From Bacillota bacterium (GTDB lineage: Bacteria > Bacillota > Clostridia > Oscillospirales > Ruminococcaceae): a stretch of DNA of 64,000 nt. A model generated the notes under the pieces. That model had not been told where the DNA came from and made no database searches. It saw nothing but the letters and a program-made list of their open reading frames with translations. The stretch is taken from the NCBI GenBank assembly GCA_023391875.1, contig JAEWAB010000005.1:1-64000 (forward strand), given 5' to 3'. This document shows positions 26,405 through 35,689 of this stretch, piece by piece; positions within the stretch are counted from its first letter, which is position 1, and each line of letters starts with the position of its first letter. The position numbers and the translations under genes are program-made.

Positions 26405-26836
26405 CTAAAGCGAATAGATATCGGAGCACTCGAGCAACTCCACGCCGTTATGTTTAAACATCTCTACTGCTTTTTCGTTGTCTACAAGCCGCAGAATCAC
26501 GTAGGCCTTCTCCCCCTTGCGGCTTACAAAGGCATACATATATTCTACCCCGATATCCGCATTATATAGGAGCTTAAGCGCCTTGGCAAGGCCACCCGGC
26601 TTATCGTCAATACCGATGGCGATTACCTGAGTGAGCGACACGGCGAAGCCTGCCTCCTTGAGGGACTTCTCGGCTTCGTCGGGGTTGTTGACAATCAGCC
26701 GCAGGATACCGAAATCGGTGGTATCCGCAATGGAAAGCGCGCGGATGTCGATCTGGCGCTGCTCGAGGATAGTTGTAATCTCGGCAAGGCGCCCGGGCTT
26801 ATTCTCAACAAAAACAGAAAGCTGCTTGATAAACAT
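26405..26836 (-). CDS. Tandem ACT-domain protein
   Basis: 143 residues made of two ACT domains (FIKQLSVFVENKPGRLAEI at the N-terminus and VIAIGIDDKPGGLAKALKLL near 70). ACT pairs bind amino acids. Proteins of this type commonly lie beside phenylacetate-CoA ligase and iorAB genes, as here, and may sense aromatic or branched-chain amino acids. No catalytic domain is present. CGGAGGG precedes ATG 26836. Confidence 0.82.
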   Translation of the reverse strand: MFIKQLSVFVENKPGRLAEITTILEQRQIDIRALSIADTTDFGILRLIVNNPDEAEKSLKEAGFAVSLTQVIAIGIDDKPGGLAKALKLLYNADIGVEYMYAFVSRKGEKAYVILRLVDNEKAVEMFKHNGVELLECSDIYSL

Positions 26837-26891
26837 GAATATCCCTCCGTCATCATAGATTATGGCTTACGTCATATACAAATATAAGTTT

Positions 26892-26921
26892 ATTATATCA
26901 TAAACGTAAGTACGTTTATAA
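26892..26921 (-). promoter_or_regulatory. Possible promoter with palindromic operator for the ACT gene
   Basis: On the minus strand TTATAA (26921-26916) and TATAAT (26897-26892) are 18 bases apart. Between and over them lies a perfect palindrome, ATAAACGTA-AG-TACGTTTAT (26900-26919). A palindrome inside a promoter spacer is a common repressor site. The binding protein is unknown. Confidence 0.4.
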
Positions 26922-26945
26922 TATAATCGTCCATTCCCACCGGTT

Positions 26946-27024
26946 GCCCCGCAGGGGCGAGGCGGGTGAACCTAAAAGTATAATAAGCGCAAAACAACTG
27001 CTTTCGCCTAATGCGCTTATTATA
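26946..27024. repeat. Inverted repeats between the ACT gene and paaK
   Basis: Two stems: GCCCC-GCA-GGGGC (26946-26958), and a perfect 12-bp repeat TATAATAAGCGC (26979-26990) paired with GCGCTTATTATA (27013-27024) across 22 bases. No T-run follows. They could be mRNA ends or a small repeat element. Confidence 0.5.
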
Positions 27025-27057
27025 TCACAGTTTAAACTAGCACGCGAGCCAAAACAG

Positions 27058-28365
27058 TTATATCTTGCGTTTGTCTATAACGCGTTTGGCCTTGCCCTCC
27101 GAACGCTGAATGGTTTTGGGCTCAACCAGCCGAACCTTTGCGGCAATGCCGAGGGTAGACTCTACCGCCGCGCGTATCCTGCGTTCCTGCTCCTCAATGT
27201 GCCTTACCGCATCCGAGAACATCTGCTCCGACATCTCGACCTGAATCTCAAGGGTATCCAGATTATCCACCCTGTCTACAATCAGCATATAATGCGGCGC
27301 GGTTTGGCCGAGAGAAAGCAACACGCTTTCCACCTGTGAGGGGAATACGTTCACGCCGCGGATGATGAGCATGTCGTCCGTTCTGCCGCAGGGCTTGGTC
27401 ATCTTCACAAAGGTGCGCCCGCAGGAGCACTTCTCACGGGTGAGGGTGGCAATATCCCTTGTGCGGTAACGGATGAGCGGCAGCGCCTCTTTGGTAATGG
27501 CGGTAAACACCAGCTCGCCCTGCTCGCCGTCGGGTAGCTGCCTGCCGGTTTCGGGGTCGATGATCTCCGCGATGAAATGGTCCTCGTTGATGTGCATCCC
27601 CGTCTGCTCGCTGCACTCAAACGAAACACCCGGCCCCATAACCTCCGAAAGGCCATAGATATCATACGCCTTGATGCCGAGCAGGTTTTCGATCTCTTTT
27701 CTCATCGGTTCCGTCCACGGCTCGGCGCCGAAGATACCCGCCTTGAGCTTGAGCTGCGACTTATCGATGCCCATCTCCTTCAAGGTTTCACCAAGGTAGA
27801 GCGCGTAGGACGGTGTGCTGCAGAGAATGGTGGAGCCGTAATCGAGCATAATCTGTATCTGGCGCTGGGTATTGCCGGTTGAAACGGGGATAACCGAAGC
27901 CTTGATGGCCTCGGCGCCGTAATGCATCCCAAGACCGCCCGTGAACAACCCGTATCCGTAGGCGATATGTACGAAATCCTTTGCACTGCCACCCGCCGCA
28001 ACGAGCGAACGCGCAATAATCTCCTTCCATACCTCTACATCGTTCTGGGTATAGCCCACTACGGTCTGCTTACCCGTCGTGCCGGAGGACGCGTGAATTC
28101 GCACGATTTCATCCATCGGAACCGCAAACATTCCAAAGGGATAATTGTCTCGTAAATCCTGCTTTACGGTAAACGGGAGCTTCGACAGGTCGTCTACACT
28201 GCGAATATCGTCGGGTGCAACGCCCATTTCGTCCATCCTCGCCCTAAAATAGGGCACGTTTGCGTATACCTTGCGAATGGTCTGGGAAAGCCTTAGGGAT
28301 TGCAGGCTTCTGATTTCATGAAGCGGTGCGGTTTCAATGGCGGGTGTCCAGTAGTTTTGAGGCAT
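27058..28365 (-). CDS. paaK: Phenylacetate-CoA ligase (paralogue 1)
   Basis: Adenylate-forming ligase joining an aryl or related acid to CoA; in fermenting anaerobes it may run backwards to make ATP. 435 residues from ATG 28365. The ATP loop is SSGTTGKQTVVGYT (about 95), with YGLSEVMGPGVSFEC and the C-terminal RGVNVFPSQVE. Paralogous to the ligase at 30740-32053, and the two flank iorAB. A GTG codon immediately before the ATG is an alternative start. Confidence 0.9.
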   Translation of the reverse strand: MPQNYWTPAIETAPLHEIRSLQSLRLSQTIRKVYANVPYFRARMDEMGVAPDDIRSVDDLSKLPFTVKQDLRDNYPFGMFAVPMDEIVRIHASSGTTGKQTVVGYTQNDVEVWKEIIARSLVAAGGSAKDFVHIAYGYGLFTGGLGMHYGAEAIKASVIPVSTGNTQRQIQIMLDYGSTILCSTPSYALYLGETLKEMGIDKSQLKLKAGIFGAEPWTEPMRKEIENLLGIKAYDIYGLSEVMGPGVSFECSEQTGMHINEDHFIAEIIDPETGRQLPDGEQGELVFTAITKEALPLIRYRTRDIATLTREKCSCGRTFVKMTKPCGRTDDMLIIRGVNVFPSQVESVLLSLGQTAPHYMLIVDRVDNLDTLEIQVEMSEQMFSDAVRHIEEQERRIRAAVESTLGIAAKVRLVEPKTIQRSEGKAKRVIDKRKI

Positions 28366-28404
28366 CACTTATTTCCCCTTTCATCTGTTGTTGCATGTCT
28401 ATAT

Positions 28405-28998
28405 TTATTCAGCTGCGTTTACACCGATGTCAAACGCCCTTTGGTTAAGCTCCAAAAACTTTGCGGGCACACACTCGGCAATCGCTTTTGCCCATACCTC
28501 TTTTTTAAACTGCAGGTGGTGTGACAATACGCCCATCAGCACCACATTCACCGATTTGGCGTTGCCCGCCTGTAAGGCAAGATTAAGGGCATCTACCTCC
28601 ACCAGACGTATGCCAAGCGCCTTGATTTTACCTTCAATATCCTCTGGGTAGCTGGCCGCACCTGTGATCACCGGCATGGGGTCGATATGCTGGCTGCTCA
28701 CTATAATGGTACCGCCCTTTTTCAGATAAGTGATATATCGCGCCGCTTCCAGCAGCTCAAAAGCGATAATCAAATCCGCCTCCCCGGGCTCTACCGTCGG
28801 GGAGTATACCTTCTCGCCATACTTTACATAGGTGACAACCGAACCGCCGCGCTGTGACATGCCATGCACCTCGGAAACCTTGGCGTCGTAACCCTGGCTA
28901 ACCAGTACGTGCCCGAGCAGCTTGCTGGCAAGCAGCGAACCCTGCCCGCCGACGCCTACGATCATAATGCTTTTTACATCGTTTGCTGATTTATTCAT
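28405..28998 (-). CDS. iorB: Indolepyruvate ferredoxin oxidoreductase, beta subunit
   Basis: Gamma-type subunit of the 2-oxoacid:ferredoxin oxidoreductase family, partner of IorA. 197 residues from ATG 28998. SIMIVGVGGQGSLLASKLLG at the N-terminus, then VSEVHGMSQRGGSVVTYVKYG. The start overlaps the iorA stop by four bases (ATGA). The complex converts aryl-pyruvates from Trp, Phe and Tyr to arylacetyl-CoA and reduces ferredoxin. Confidence 0.93.
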   Translation of the reverse strand: MNKSANDVKSIMIVGVGGQGSLLASKLLGHVLVSQGYDAKVSEVHGMSQRGGSVVTYVKYGEKVYSPTVEPGEADLIIAFELLEAARYITYLKKGGTIIVSSQHIDPMPVITGAASYPEDIEGKIKALGIRLVEVDALNLALQAGNAKSVNVVLMGVLSHHLQFKKEVWAKAIAECVPAKFLELNQRAFDIGVNAAE

Positions 28999-30740
28999 CC
29001 CTGCTTCTCCTCCCCTGTGCTGATGGCGCCGAACGCGCAAAGGCCCTCACACAGTCCGCAGCCCACACAAAGCGTCGCGTCGATACCGGCCTTGCCGTCT
29101 TCCATGCGAATGGCCGGGCAGCCGATTTTAAAGCAGGCACGGCAGGCGCGGCATTTTTCCCGGTTAACCTCATACGGCTTGCCATGCTTTACATGTTTAA
29201 GCAGTACGCAGGGGCGGCGTGCTATTACCACCGAAGGCTCGCTTGCCGCAAGCTCCTCTTTGATAACAGCCATCGTATTCTTCACATCGTTCGGGTCTAC
29301 CACGCGCACCCTTGATATGCCCACCGCCTCACAGAGTTTTTCGATGCTGATTTTAGCGGTAGGGTCTCCCTTAATGGTATAGCCGGTGGTGGGGTTCTGC
29401 TGATGCCCCGTCATGCCCGTAATGGAGTTATCCAATATAAGTACCGTAGAGATACCCTGATTATAGGCGATATCAATCAGGCCGGTAACGCCCGAGTGCA
29501 TAAAGGTGGAGTCACCGATGACCGCAACGCTGCTCTGAGCTGACTGCTCTCCCCTTGCCTTATTAAAACCATGTAGGCCGGAGATGGACGCCCCCATGCA
29601 GATGGTGGTATCCATGGCCGAAAGGGGTGGCGCCGCGCCCAGGGTGTAGCAGCCGATATCGCCGAAAACCGTGACGCCTAACCGGTTCAGCGCATAGAAC
29701 AGCCCCCTGTGCGGGCAGCCCGGGCACATCACGGGCGGGCGCGCGGGTACCGTCTCCTCAAAGCTTTGAATGTTGGGTTTTTCGCCCAGCATCTTCTCAC
29801 GGATAAGGCTCTGCGAATATTCACCGATATAGGTAAACAGCTCTTTGCCTGTAACGTCAAGCCCCAGCTTCCGGCAGTGGGTTTCAATGACATCGTCCAG
29901 CTCTTCTATAATGTAAAGCTTATCAACTTTACTTGCAAATTCACGGATGAGGTGTACCGGCAGCGGGTTGATCATGCCAAGCTTTAAGTAGCTCACACTG
30001 TCACCCAGCGCTTCCTTCGCGTACTGGTACGCAATCCCAGCGGTGATAACGCCTACCTTCAGGCTGTTGTATTCAACCGTGTTGATGACCGCCGTTTCGG
30101 CGTACTCGATAAGCTTTTGCGTGCGCTCCTCCACCGTCACATGCTTCGGCTTTGCAAAAGCGGGCATCATCACATACTTGGCGGGGTTCTTTTTATACTC
30201 TTTCAGCGGAAGGTTCTGCCGCTCCGCGGTTTTTACAATACTTTGAGAATGCGAAACCCTCGTGCTCAAGCGCAACAACACAGGGGTGTCGAACTGCTCG
30301 GAAAGCTCAAAGGCGAGCTTCGTGTAGTTCTTGCATTCCTCTGAGTCGGACGGCTCGAGCATTGGCACCTTCGCGGACATCGCGTAATGGCGTGAATCCT
30401 GCTCGTTCTGGGAGGAATGCATGCCGGGGTCGTCCGCCACGGCAATGACAAAACCGGCGTTTACCCCGGTATAAGATGCGGTAAACAGCGGGTCGGCCGC
30501 CACGTTCAGCCCGACATGCTTCATCGCGCAGAATGCGCGCGCGCCGCCGATCGAAGCGCCCAACGCCACCTCACAGGCCACCTTTTCATTCGGCGCCCAT
30601 TCACAGTAAAGCTCTTCATATTTACAGGCGTTTTCGGTGATCTCGGTGCTGGGTGTTCCCGGGTAGCTTGAAACCACCCTTACACCCGCCTCATACAACC
30701 CTCGCGCAACCGCCTCGTTGCCCAGCATAAGCCCTCTCAC
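28995..30740 (-). CDS. iorA: Indolepyruvate ferredoxin oxidoreductase, alpha subunit
   Basis: 581 residues: N-terminal pyruvate-oxidoreductase domain (SSYPGTPSTEI), TPP-binding domain with GDIGCYTLG and GDSTFMHSG (about 355-440), and a C-terminal ferredoxin domain with two cluster motifs (CRACRACFKIGCP and CVGCGLCEGLC). This is the full-length IorA layout. The start is GTG 30740: it has AAGGAGG ten bases upstream, whereas ATG 30728 does not. It overlaps the upstream ligase stop by one base. Confidence 0.95.
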   Translation of the reverse strand: MRGLMLGNEAVARGLYEAGVRVVSSYPGTPSTEITENACKYEELYCEWAPNEKVACEVALGASIGGARAFCAMKHVGLNVAADPLFTASYTGVNAGFVIAVADDPGMHSSQNEQDSRHYAMSAKVPMLEPSDSEECKNYTKLAFELSEQFDTPVLLRLSTRVSHSQSIVKTAERQNLPLKEYKKNPAKYVMMPAFAKPKHVTVEERTQKLIEYAETAVINTVEYNSLKVGVITAGIAYQYAKEALGDSVSYLKLGMINPLPVHLIREFASKVDKLYIIEELDDVIETHCRKLGLDVTGKELFTYIGEYSQSLIREKMLGEKPNIQSFEETVPARPPVMCPGCPHRGLFYALNRLGVTVFGDIGCYTLGAAPPLSAMDTTICMGASISGLHGFNKARGEQSAQSSVAVIGDSTFMHSGVTGLIDIAYNQGISTVLILDNSITGMTGHQQNPTTGYTIKGDPTAKISIEKLCEAVGISRVRVVDPNDVKNTMAVIKEELAASEPSVVIARRPCVLLKHVKHGKPYEVNREKCRACRACFKIGCPAIRMEDGKAGIDATLCVGCGLCEGLCAFGAISTGEEKQG

Positions 30741-32053
30741 TACTTGTTTTCCTCCTTGGTGTTTCGTAAATCAAAAACTCTTTTCGCCTTGCCCTGATAC
30801 CGCTCAAGCGATTTGGGCTCGGCAAGCGTAACCTTTGCTTCAATGCCAAGCACTGTTTTAAGCTTTGCCTTAATGGCCTTCTGCAGCTTTTCCAGCTCGG
30901 AGTATTTCTCCAGCAGACTGGTATCCACCAGCTCTACCTTGACCTCGAGGGTATCCATAAACCCTTCGCGCCGTACAATAAGCTGATAATGTCCGCCCAC
31001 CTGCGGGCAGGAAACGAGCACGCTCTCGATCTGCGACGGGAACACATTCACCCCGCGTATCTTGAGCATATCGTCGGTGCGGCCCATAATCTTGTCCATC
31101 CGCACATGGGTTCTGCCGCAGCGGCATACCTCATAGTTCAGGCGTGAAATATCCTTGGTGCGGTACCTTAGCACCGGAAATCCCTCTTTGGTAATGGTGG
31201 TAATGACTAGCTCCCCCGCCTCGCCGGCCGCGAGGTTTTCTCCCGTCACGCTGTCGATAATCTCGGGGATAAAATGGTCTTCGGCAATGTGCATCCCGTC
31301 ACGGTATTCGCATTCGCCCGAAACACCCGGGCCCATCAATTCGCTCATCCCGTAGTTATCGGTGGCGAAGAGGCCCCACGCCTCTTCGATTTTATCCCGC
31401 ATCTCGGGCGTACAGCCCTCCGAGCCGAACAACCCAAGGCGCAGCTTGAAGTCTTCTTTGGCAAAGCCCATCTCCTTCGCAACCTCCGCCATGTAGAGTG
31501 CATAAGACGGGGTAGAAACCAAGGCCGTTGTGCCAAAATCCTTCATCAGCATGATGTGCTTTTCCGTGTTCCCGCTGGAGGTGGGCACCACGGCTGCGCC
31601 AAGCCGTTCAAGACCGTAGTGCAGGCCAAGCGCGCCGGTAAACAGGCCGTAGCCAAACGCGATCTGCACAAGGTCGCCTTCCCGCGCACCCGCAGCCGCC
31701 ACAATCCTTGCTACCAGATCGCTCCAATTATCGAGGTCCTTTTTGGTGTATCCCACAACGGTGGGCTTGCCGGTGGTGCCGGAGGATGCGTGTATGCGCA
31801 CGATTTTGTTCATCGGCGCGGCAAACATCCCAAACGGATAGGTGTCGCGTATGTCCTCTTTGGTGGTGAACGGTATGTATTTTAAGTCACTCAGGCATTT
31901 GATCTTATCGGGGGAAACCTTTGCGTCATCAAACTTCTTCCGGTACATCGGCACCGTTTGATAACAATAGCTCACCATCCATTTTAACCGGGTAAGCTGC
32001 AGCTCCTCAAGCTCCCTTCTGCCCATCGTTTCAAGCTCTTTTTGCCAAAACAT
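30740..32053 (-). CDS. paaK: Phenylacetate-CoA ligase (paralogue 2)
   Basis: 437-residue adenylate-forming ligase from ATG 32053 (MFWQKELETMGRRELEELQ), with GGAGGAT upstream; the longer frame adds an unrelated-looking N-terminus. ATP loop SSGTTGKPTVVGYT, then YGMSELMGPGVSGEC and RGVNVFPSQIESVL. Clearly diverged from paralogue 1, so the two may prefer different acids (for example phenylacetate versus indoleacetate or branched acids). First gene of the paaK-iorA-iorB-paaK unit. Confidence 0.9.
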   Translation of the reverse strand: MFWQKELETMGRRELEELQLTRLKWMVSYCYQTVPMYRKKFDDAKVSPDKIKCLSDLKYIPFTTKEDIRDTYPFGMFAAPMNKIVRIHASSGTTGKPTVVGYTKKDLDNWSDLVARIVAAAGAREGDLVQIAFGYGLFTGALGLHYGLERLGAAVVPTSSGNTEKHIMLMKDFGTTALVSTPSYALYMAEVAKEMGFAKEDFKLRLGLFGSEGCTPEMRDKIEEAWGLFATDNYGMSELMGPGVSGECEYRDGMHIAEDHFIPEIIDSVTGENLAAGEAGELVITTITKEGFPVLRYRTKDISRLNYEVCRCGRTHVRMDKIMGRTDDMLKIRGVNVFPSQIESVLVSCPQVGGHYQLIVRREGFMDTLEVKVELVDTSLLEKYSELEKLQKAIKAKLKTVLGIEAKVTLAEPKSLERYQGKAKRVFDLRNTKEENK

Positions 32054-32188
32054 GAGTAATCCTCCTGCTTTCGTCATGATATCACGCAGTCTAAACTGCT
32101 TCTGCAAAAACAACAGAATGCTAAACCGCATGGTACCCACACGGTTTAGCAATTATCTGTACTATCGTTTGGTGATACGCGGGGTATA

Positions 32189-33697
32189 CTATACCTTCGC
32201 AGTCTCTGTGGTCTGCAGTGTATAGTCCTTGTTATAGAAATGCTCTTTTGCCGTCTCTTCCTCGGCGCTTAACTTTTTGCTCAGCTTGCTGCCGATAAAG
32301 CAGGCTGCAAACGAAGCGGCTATAGAAATCACCCCGTAGATGGCGGAGTTTGCGGATTTAAAGCCGGACGCAACCGCAAGAGAGGTGCAAAGTAGCGGGC
32401 CTGCAATCATGCCGGCCCACGCGCCCGCGCGGTTGATGCCGTTCCAATACAACGATAACAGGTAGGGCGCTAAAAATGCTCCGGCAACGCTGCCCCACGA
32501 AAAGGCCATGAGCATTAAGATGGGGGATTTATAAGAAGCAATGAGGTAGGATGCGGCAATGAACACCAAGCAGAGGATTCGTGTTACAAGCAAGGTTGTT
32601 TTCTTGCTCATCTTGGTGAAGATGGTCTCCTGCAGAAGGTCGATGGAGATAGCCGAGCAGGAGGTAAGCGTAATGCCCGAAAGGGTGGAAACCGAGGCGG
32701 ACAGCACCAGTACCAGTACGACGCCGAGCAGAACGTTCGGCAATGTCTGCACCAGAATATCCGGCACCATCAGGTCGTAGTTGGCGGCCCCGTTCACCTG
32801 CGGTACCTCAGTAAAAAAGATGCGTGAGAGCGAACCGATAAAGTACGCGCCTACCGCTATCACAGTACAGAATACCGTAGAGATAACGGTACCTGTTTTT
32901 ACGCTCTTTTTATCGGCAATACCGTAATACTTATGTACCATCTGCGGCAGCCCCCAGCTGCCGAAACTGGTGAGCAGCACTAGGCTTGCTACCCCAATAA
33001 AGGTATTCCACGTAAAAGTGGTCAAGCCGCTTTTACTCATTTCATCATACACCTTTGCAACGCCGTTTGCAATGCCACCCACAGCATCGGCTCGGGTTAC
33101 GAAAAAGATCATGGCCGCTACGCCGCCCAGCATGATAATACCCTGAATGAGGTCGGCCTGAAGAGAAGCAACATAGCCGCCCACCACAAGATACACTGCC
33201 GCAACCACGGCAATACCCAGCATAGCCATATGATAATCGATGTTCAGTACCTTTTCACACAGGTAGCTTAAACCCGAATATACCGAAGCGGAATAAGGCG
33301 TCATAAAGATAAAGATGATAATTGCCGCATAGATCTTCATGCCCTTGCTGAAAAAGCGTTTCTCAAAGAGCTGTGGCATGGTCTTAATCTTCAGCCTTCT
33401 TGTAACGTCTCTGGTGCGTTCCGCAAGCACTAACCAAGCAAGGAGAGCACCAAACAGCGCGTTGCCAAGGCCTATGGCAAGCGCCCACAGGGCAAAATCC
33501 CATCCGGAACGCCCGGCGTACCCTATAAATATTACCGCGGAAAAATAGGTGGTTCCATACGCAAACGCCGAAACCCATGGGCCCGCGCTGCGCCCGCCCA
33601 CCACAAACGAGGTGAGAGAATTAGCCTTTTTGGCACTGGCCACACCTACCGCAAGCATCAGCAGAAAATAGATTCCAACAATAACCCATATTGTCAT
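32189..33697 (-). CDS. Sodium:solute symporter (SLC5/SSS family)
   Basis: A 502-residue protein with about thirteen membrane segments. MTIWVIVGIYFLLMLAVGVASAKK at the N-terminus, SFVVGGRSAGPWVSAFAYG (about 30-48), and the mid-protein GGYVASLQADLIQGIIM motif are typical of SSS carriers. The substrate is not readable. The position upstream of the aromatic acid module makes an organic acid plausible. GGAGAATT precedes ATG 33697. Confidence 0.85.
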   Translation of the reverse strand: MTIWVIVGIYFLLMLAVGVASAKKANSLTSFVVGGRSAGPWVSAFAYGTTYFSAVIFIGYAGRSGWDFALWALAIGLGNALFGALLAWLVLAERTRDVTRRLKIKTMPQLFEKRFFSKGMKIYAAIIIFIFMTPYSASVYSGLSYLCEKVLNIDYHMAMLGIAVVAAVYLVVGGYVASLQADLIQGIIMLGGVAAMIFFVTRADAVGGIANGVAKVYDEMSKSGLTTFTWNTFIGVASLVLLTSFGSWGLPQMVHKYYGIADKKSVKTGTVISTVFCTVIAVGAYFIGSLSRIFFTEVPQVNGAANYDLMVPDILVQTLPNVLLGVVLVLVLSASVSTLSGITLTSCSAISIDLLQETIFTKMSKKTTLLVTRILCLVFIAASYLIASYKSPILMLMAFSWGSVAGAFLAPYLLSLYWNGINRAGAWAGMIAGPLLCTSLAVASGFKSANSAIYGVISIAASFAACFIGSKLSKKLSAEEETAKEHFYNKDYTLQTTETAKV

Positions 33698-34000
33698 CGC
33701 AATTCTCCATTCTGCCGCTGTGCATCGGCAGGTTTGATGAGGAAGCCCGTCTTATCAGGCACAGTGTAATACTAATTCCAATAAGAAATAAACCGTAAAA
33801 ATTCTTTACAAAAGGCATAAATAGGGCCTTTTGCTCAAATTTTTTCTATAGTTCTAATTGAAATAAGTATAATGAATAAGACATAAAATACGATTTACCT
33901 GTTTACCACTTTTTTGCGTTAAAGCAACAATAGAATAATAATACGACTGCTTGTACAAACAGTCAAGCAGTCGTATTAAGAAATAAAAAATTTTGTATAC
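33698..34000. other. Gene-free spacer with a long hairpin
   Basis: AT-rich 303 bases between the symporter and mntP. A perfect 14-bp stem (AATACGACTGCTTG with complement, about 10-nt loop) stands at 33940-33978, about 22 bases after the mntP stop, and may terminate mntP, although the following minus-strand tract (ATTATTC) is only partly T-rich. Nothing else recognised. Confidence 0.5.
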
Positions 34001-34573
34001 TTAACCGAAAAAGGTGTGCTCAATAAATATCTTTACACCAATTAAAATGAGCACTACCCCGCCGAATATCTCTGCTTTGTCCTTCAGCAGCCCTCCAAAG
34101 CTTTTGCCAAGGTAGGCGCCTGCAAGGCACACCACAAAGGTGATGCCGGCAATCATAGACGCCGAATAGAGGATGCTAACGTTCATGGCGGCAAGGCTCA
34201 CACCCACAGCCAACGCGTCAATACTGGTAGCAACCGCCTGTATAACGATGGTTTTAGCCGTTATTTTATCAATCGAGCATGCCTCATCCGCTTTTTTGCG
34301 CGCGCGGATGGTCTCAACGATCATCTTAATACCGATAAAACTCAGCAGCACCAATGCCACCCAATGATCGATCTTTTGGATATAAACGGCAAAGGCCTGC
34401 CCGGCCAGCCAACCGAGGCAGGGCATAATACCCTGTGCCAGCCCAAAGGCAAACGAAAAAGATAAAGCCTGCCTAAATTTCATCTTGGCAACGCACATGC
34501 CGTTGCTCACGGATACCGCGAAAGCATCCATGGCAAGCCCCAAGGACATTACCAGCAAGGTTAACAAACTCAC
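34001..34573 (-). CDS. mntP: Manganese efflux pump MntP
   Basis: A six-segment membrane protein that exports Mn(II). From GTG 34573 it has 190 residues. The start aligns with family N-termini (LLTLLVMSLGLAMDAFAVS); the frame is open further up to a TTG at 34621. Conserved Asp residues lie in MDAFAVS and in the internal repeat SIDALAVG. No yybP-ykoY manganese riboswitch is visible upstream, so control is unclear. Confidence 0.9.
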   Translation of the reverse strand: MSLLTLLVMSLGLAMDAFAVSVSNGMCVAKMKFRQALSFSFAFGLAQGIMPCLGWLAGQAFAVYIQKIDHWVALVLLSFIGIKMIVETIRARKKADEACSIDKITAKTIVIQAVATSIDALAVGVSLAAMNVSILYSASMIAGITFVVCLAGAYLGKSFGGLLKDKAEIFGGVVLILIGVKIFIEHTFFG

Positions 34574-34710
34574 GCTACAACCCATTCCCCTCAATATGAC
34601 AATGCTTAGCAATAAATTCAATTATATCAGCCGTACAGGCGAAAGACAATAAAAAATTGACGTTGTATTCGTTAAGCTCCCTGAATCACTGATTATTCAC
34701 AGAAACTTAA

Positions 34711-34739
34711 TTGAATTGACCATAAAAATACAGTAAAAT
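34711..34739 (+). promoter_or_regulatory. Promoter of the DUF5685-DnaJ-DUF4430 operon
   Basis: TTGAAT (34711-34716), 17-bp spacer, TAAAAT (34734-34739), about 60 bases upstream of the first start codon. Good spacing; -35 differs from consensus at two positions. Confidence 0.65.
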
Positions 34740-34801
34740 CATATGTATGAGTTTATCGATACAGCAAACAGGATGTATTTCCATGGCGAAAAGGTGATGG
34801 A

Positions 34802-35689
34802 TTGTTTGGTTATATAAGACCGCTCAAACCCGAATTAAAGATAAAAGACTATGAGGTTTACCGCTCGGTTTATTGCGGGCTGTGTAAGGAACTGGGGCGT
34901 ACCTACGGGCCTTTTGCCAGACTAACTTTAAACTACGATTTTACCTTTTTGGCGCTGCTTGAGCTTTCTTTGCAGGACTCCCCTCCTTGCATAAAGCGTA
35001 AACACTGCATGGTTCATCCCTTCACAAAGAGAATGTGCTGCCAAAGCTGCAGCGGTCTAAAGCTTACCGCCGCCGCCGCAATGCTGATGGTATACTATAA
35101 AAATCTCGATAATCTGCACGACAGCGGGTTAATGGGCAAGCTTACCGCGCTGCTATTGTACCCTATAACAGCACTTTCCAAGCGAAAGGCCGCCAAGCTT
35201 TACCCTCAATTGGATATAATAATCGGTGATGCAATCAACAGGCAGACGCAGTTGGAAGCGTCATATTGCGCAAGCATCGATGCGGCCGCCGACCCCACCG
35301 CTTCCGTTCTTTCAAAGATATGCGAGATGTTTTCAGATAACCCAAAGGAACAGCGCGTGCTCACCCGTTTTGGCTATCTTACCGGACGATGGGTGTACCT
35401 GATAGATGCTCTTGACGATTTAGAGCAGGATGCCAAAAGCGATGGATATAATGTATTTATGCTTGCCAATTCGATTAAAGACACGGATAAACAAGCCTTT
35501 GCACACATAAAAGAGAATGCCGCAGCTACCATGAACCTGACACACGGCGAGATAACGAAAGCCTTTCAGCTGCTAGACTTAAAACAGTTCGCGCCGATTT
35601 TGGATAATATTCTTTTTTTAGGATTGCCTAATACGCAAGCGATAGTGATAAGCCCTAAAAGGAGCAAAAAACATGACAGATCCTTATAA
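34802..35689 (+). CDS. DUF5685 family protein
   Basis: A 295-residue protein of unknown function. Its N-terminus FGYIRPLKPELKIKDYEVYR, CGLCKEL and the Cys cluster CIKRKHCMVHPFTKRMCCQSC (about 61-82) are conserved in this family. The helical remainder has a DALDDLEQD motif (about 200) that resembles acidic metal or diphosphate sites of all-alpha isoprenoid enzymes; that likeness is only an impression. The start is TTG 34802 with GGTGATGG just upstream. It overlaps the J-domain gene by 17 bases, so the two products are probably made together. Confidence 0.75.
   Translation: MFGYIRPLKPELKIKDYEVYRSVYCGLCKELGRTYGPFARLTLNYDFTFLALLELSLQDSPPCIKRKHCMVHPFTKRMCCQSCSGLKLTAAAAMLMVYYKNLDNLHDSGLMGKLTALLLYPITALSKRKAAKLYPQLDIIIGDAINRQTQLEASYCASIDAAADPTASVLSKICEMFSDNPKEQRVLTRFGYLTGRWVYLIDALDDLEQDAKSDGYNVFMLANSIKDTDKQAFAHIKENAAATMNLTHGEITKAFQLLDLKQFAPILDNILFLGLPNTQAIVISPKRSKKHDRSL

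Noticed and set aside
34574..34710. Possible yybP-ykoY manganese riboswitch upstream of mntP
   Set aside because: mntP genes often carry one, but I found none of its conserved internal-loop sequences in the leader on the minus strand.
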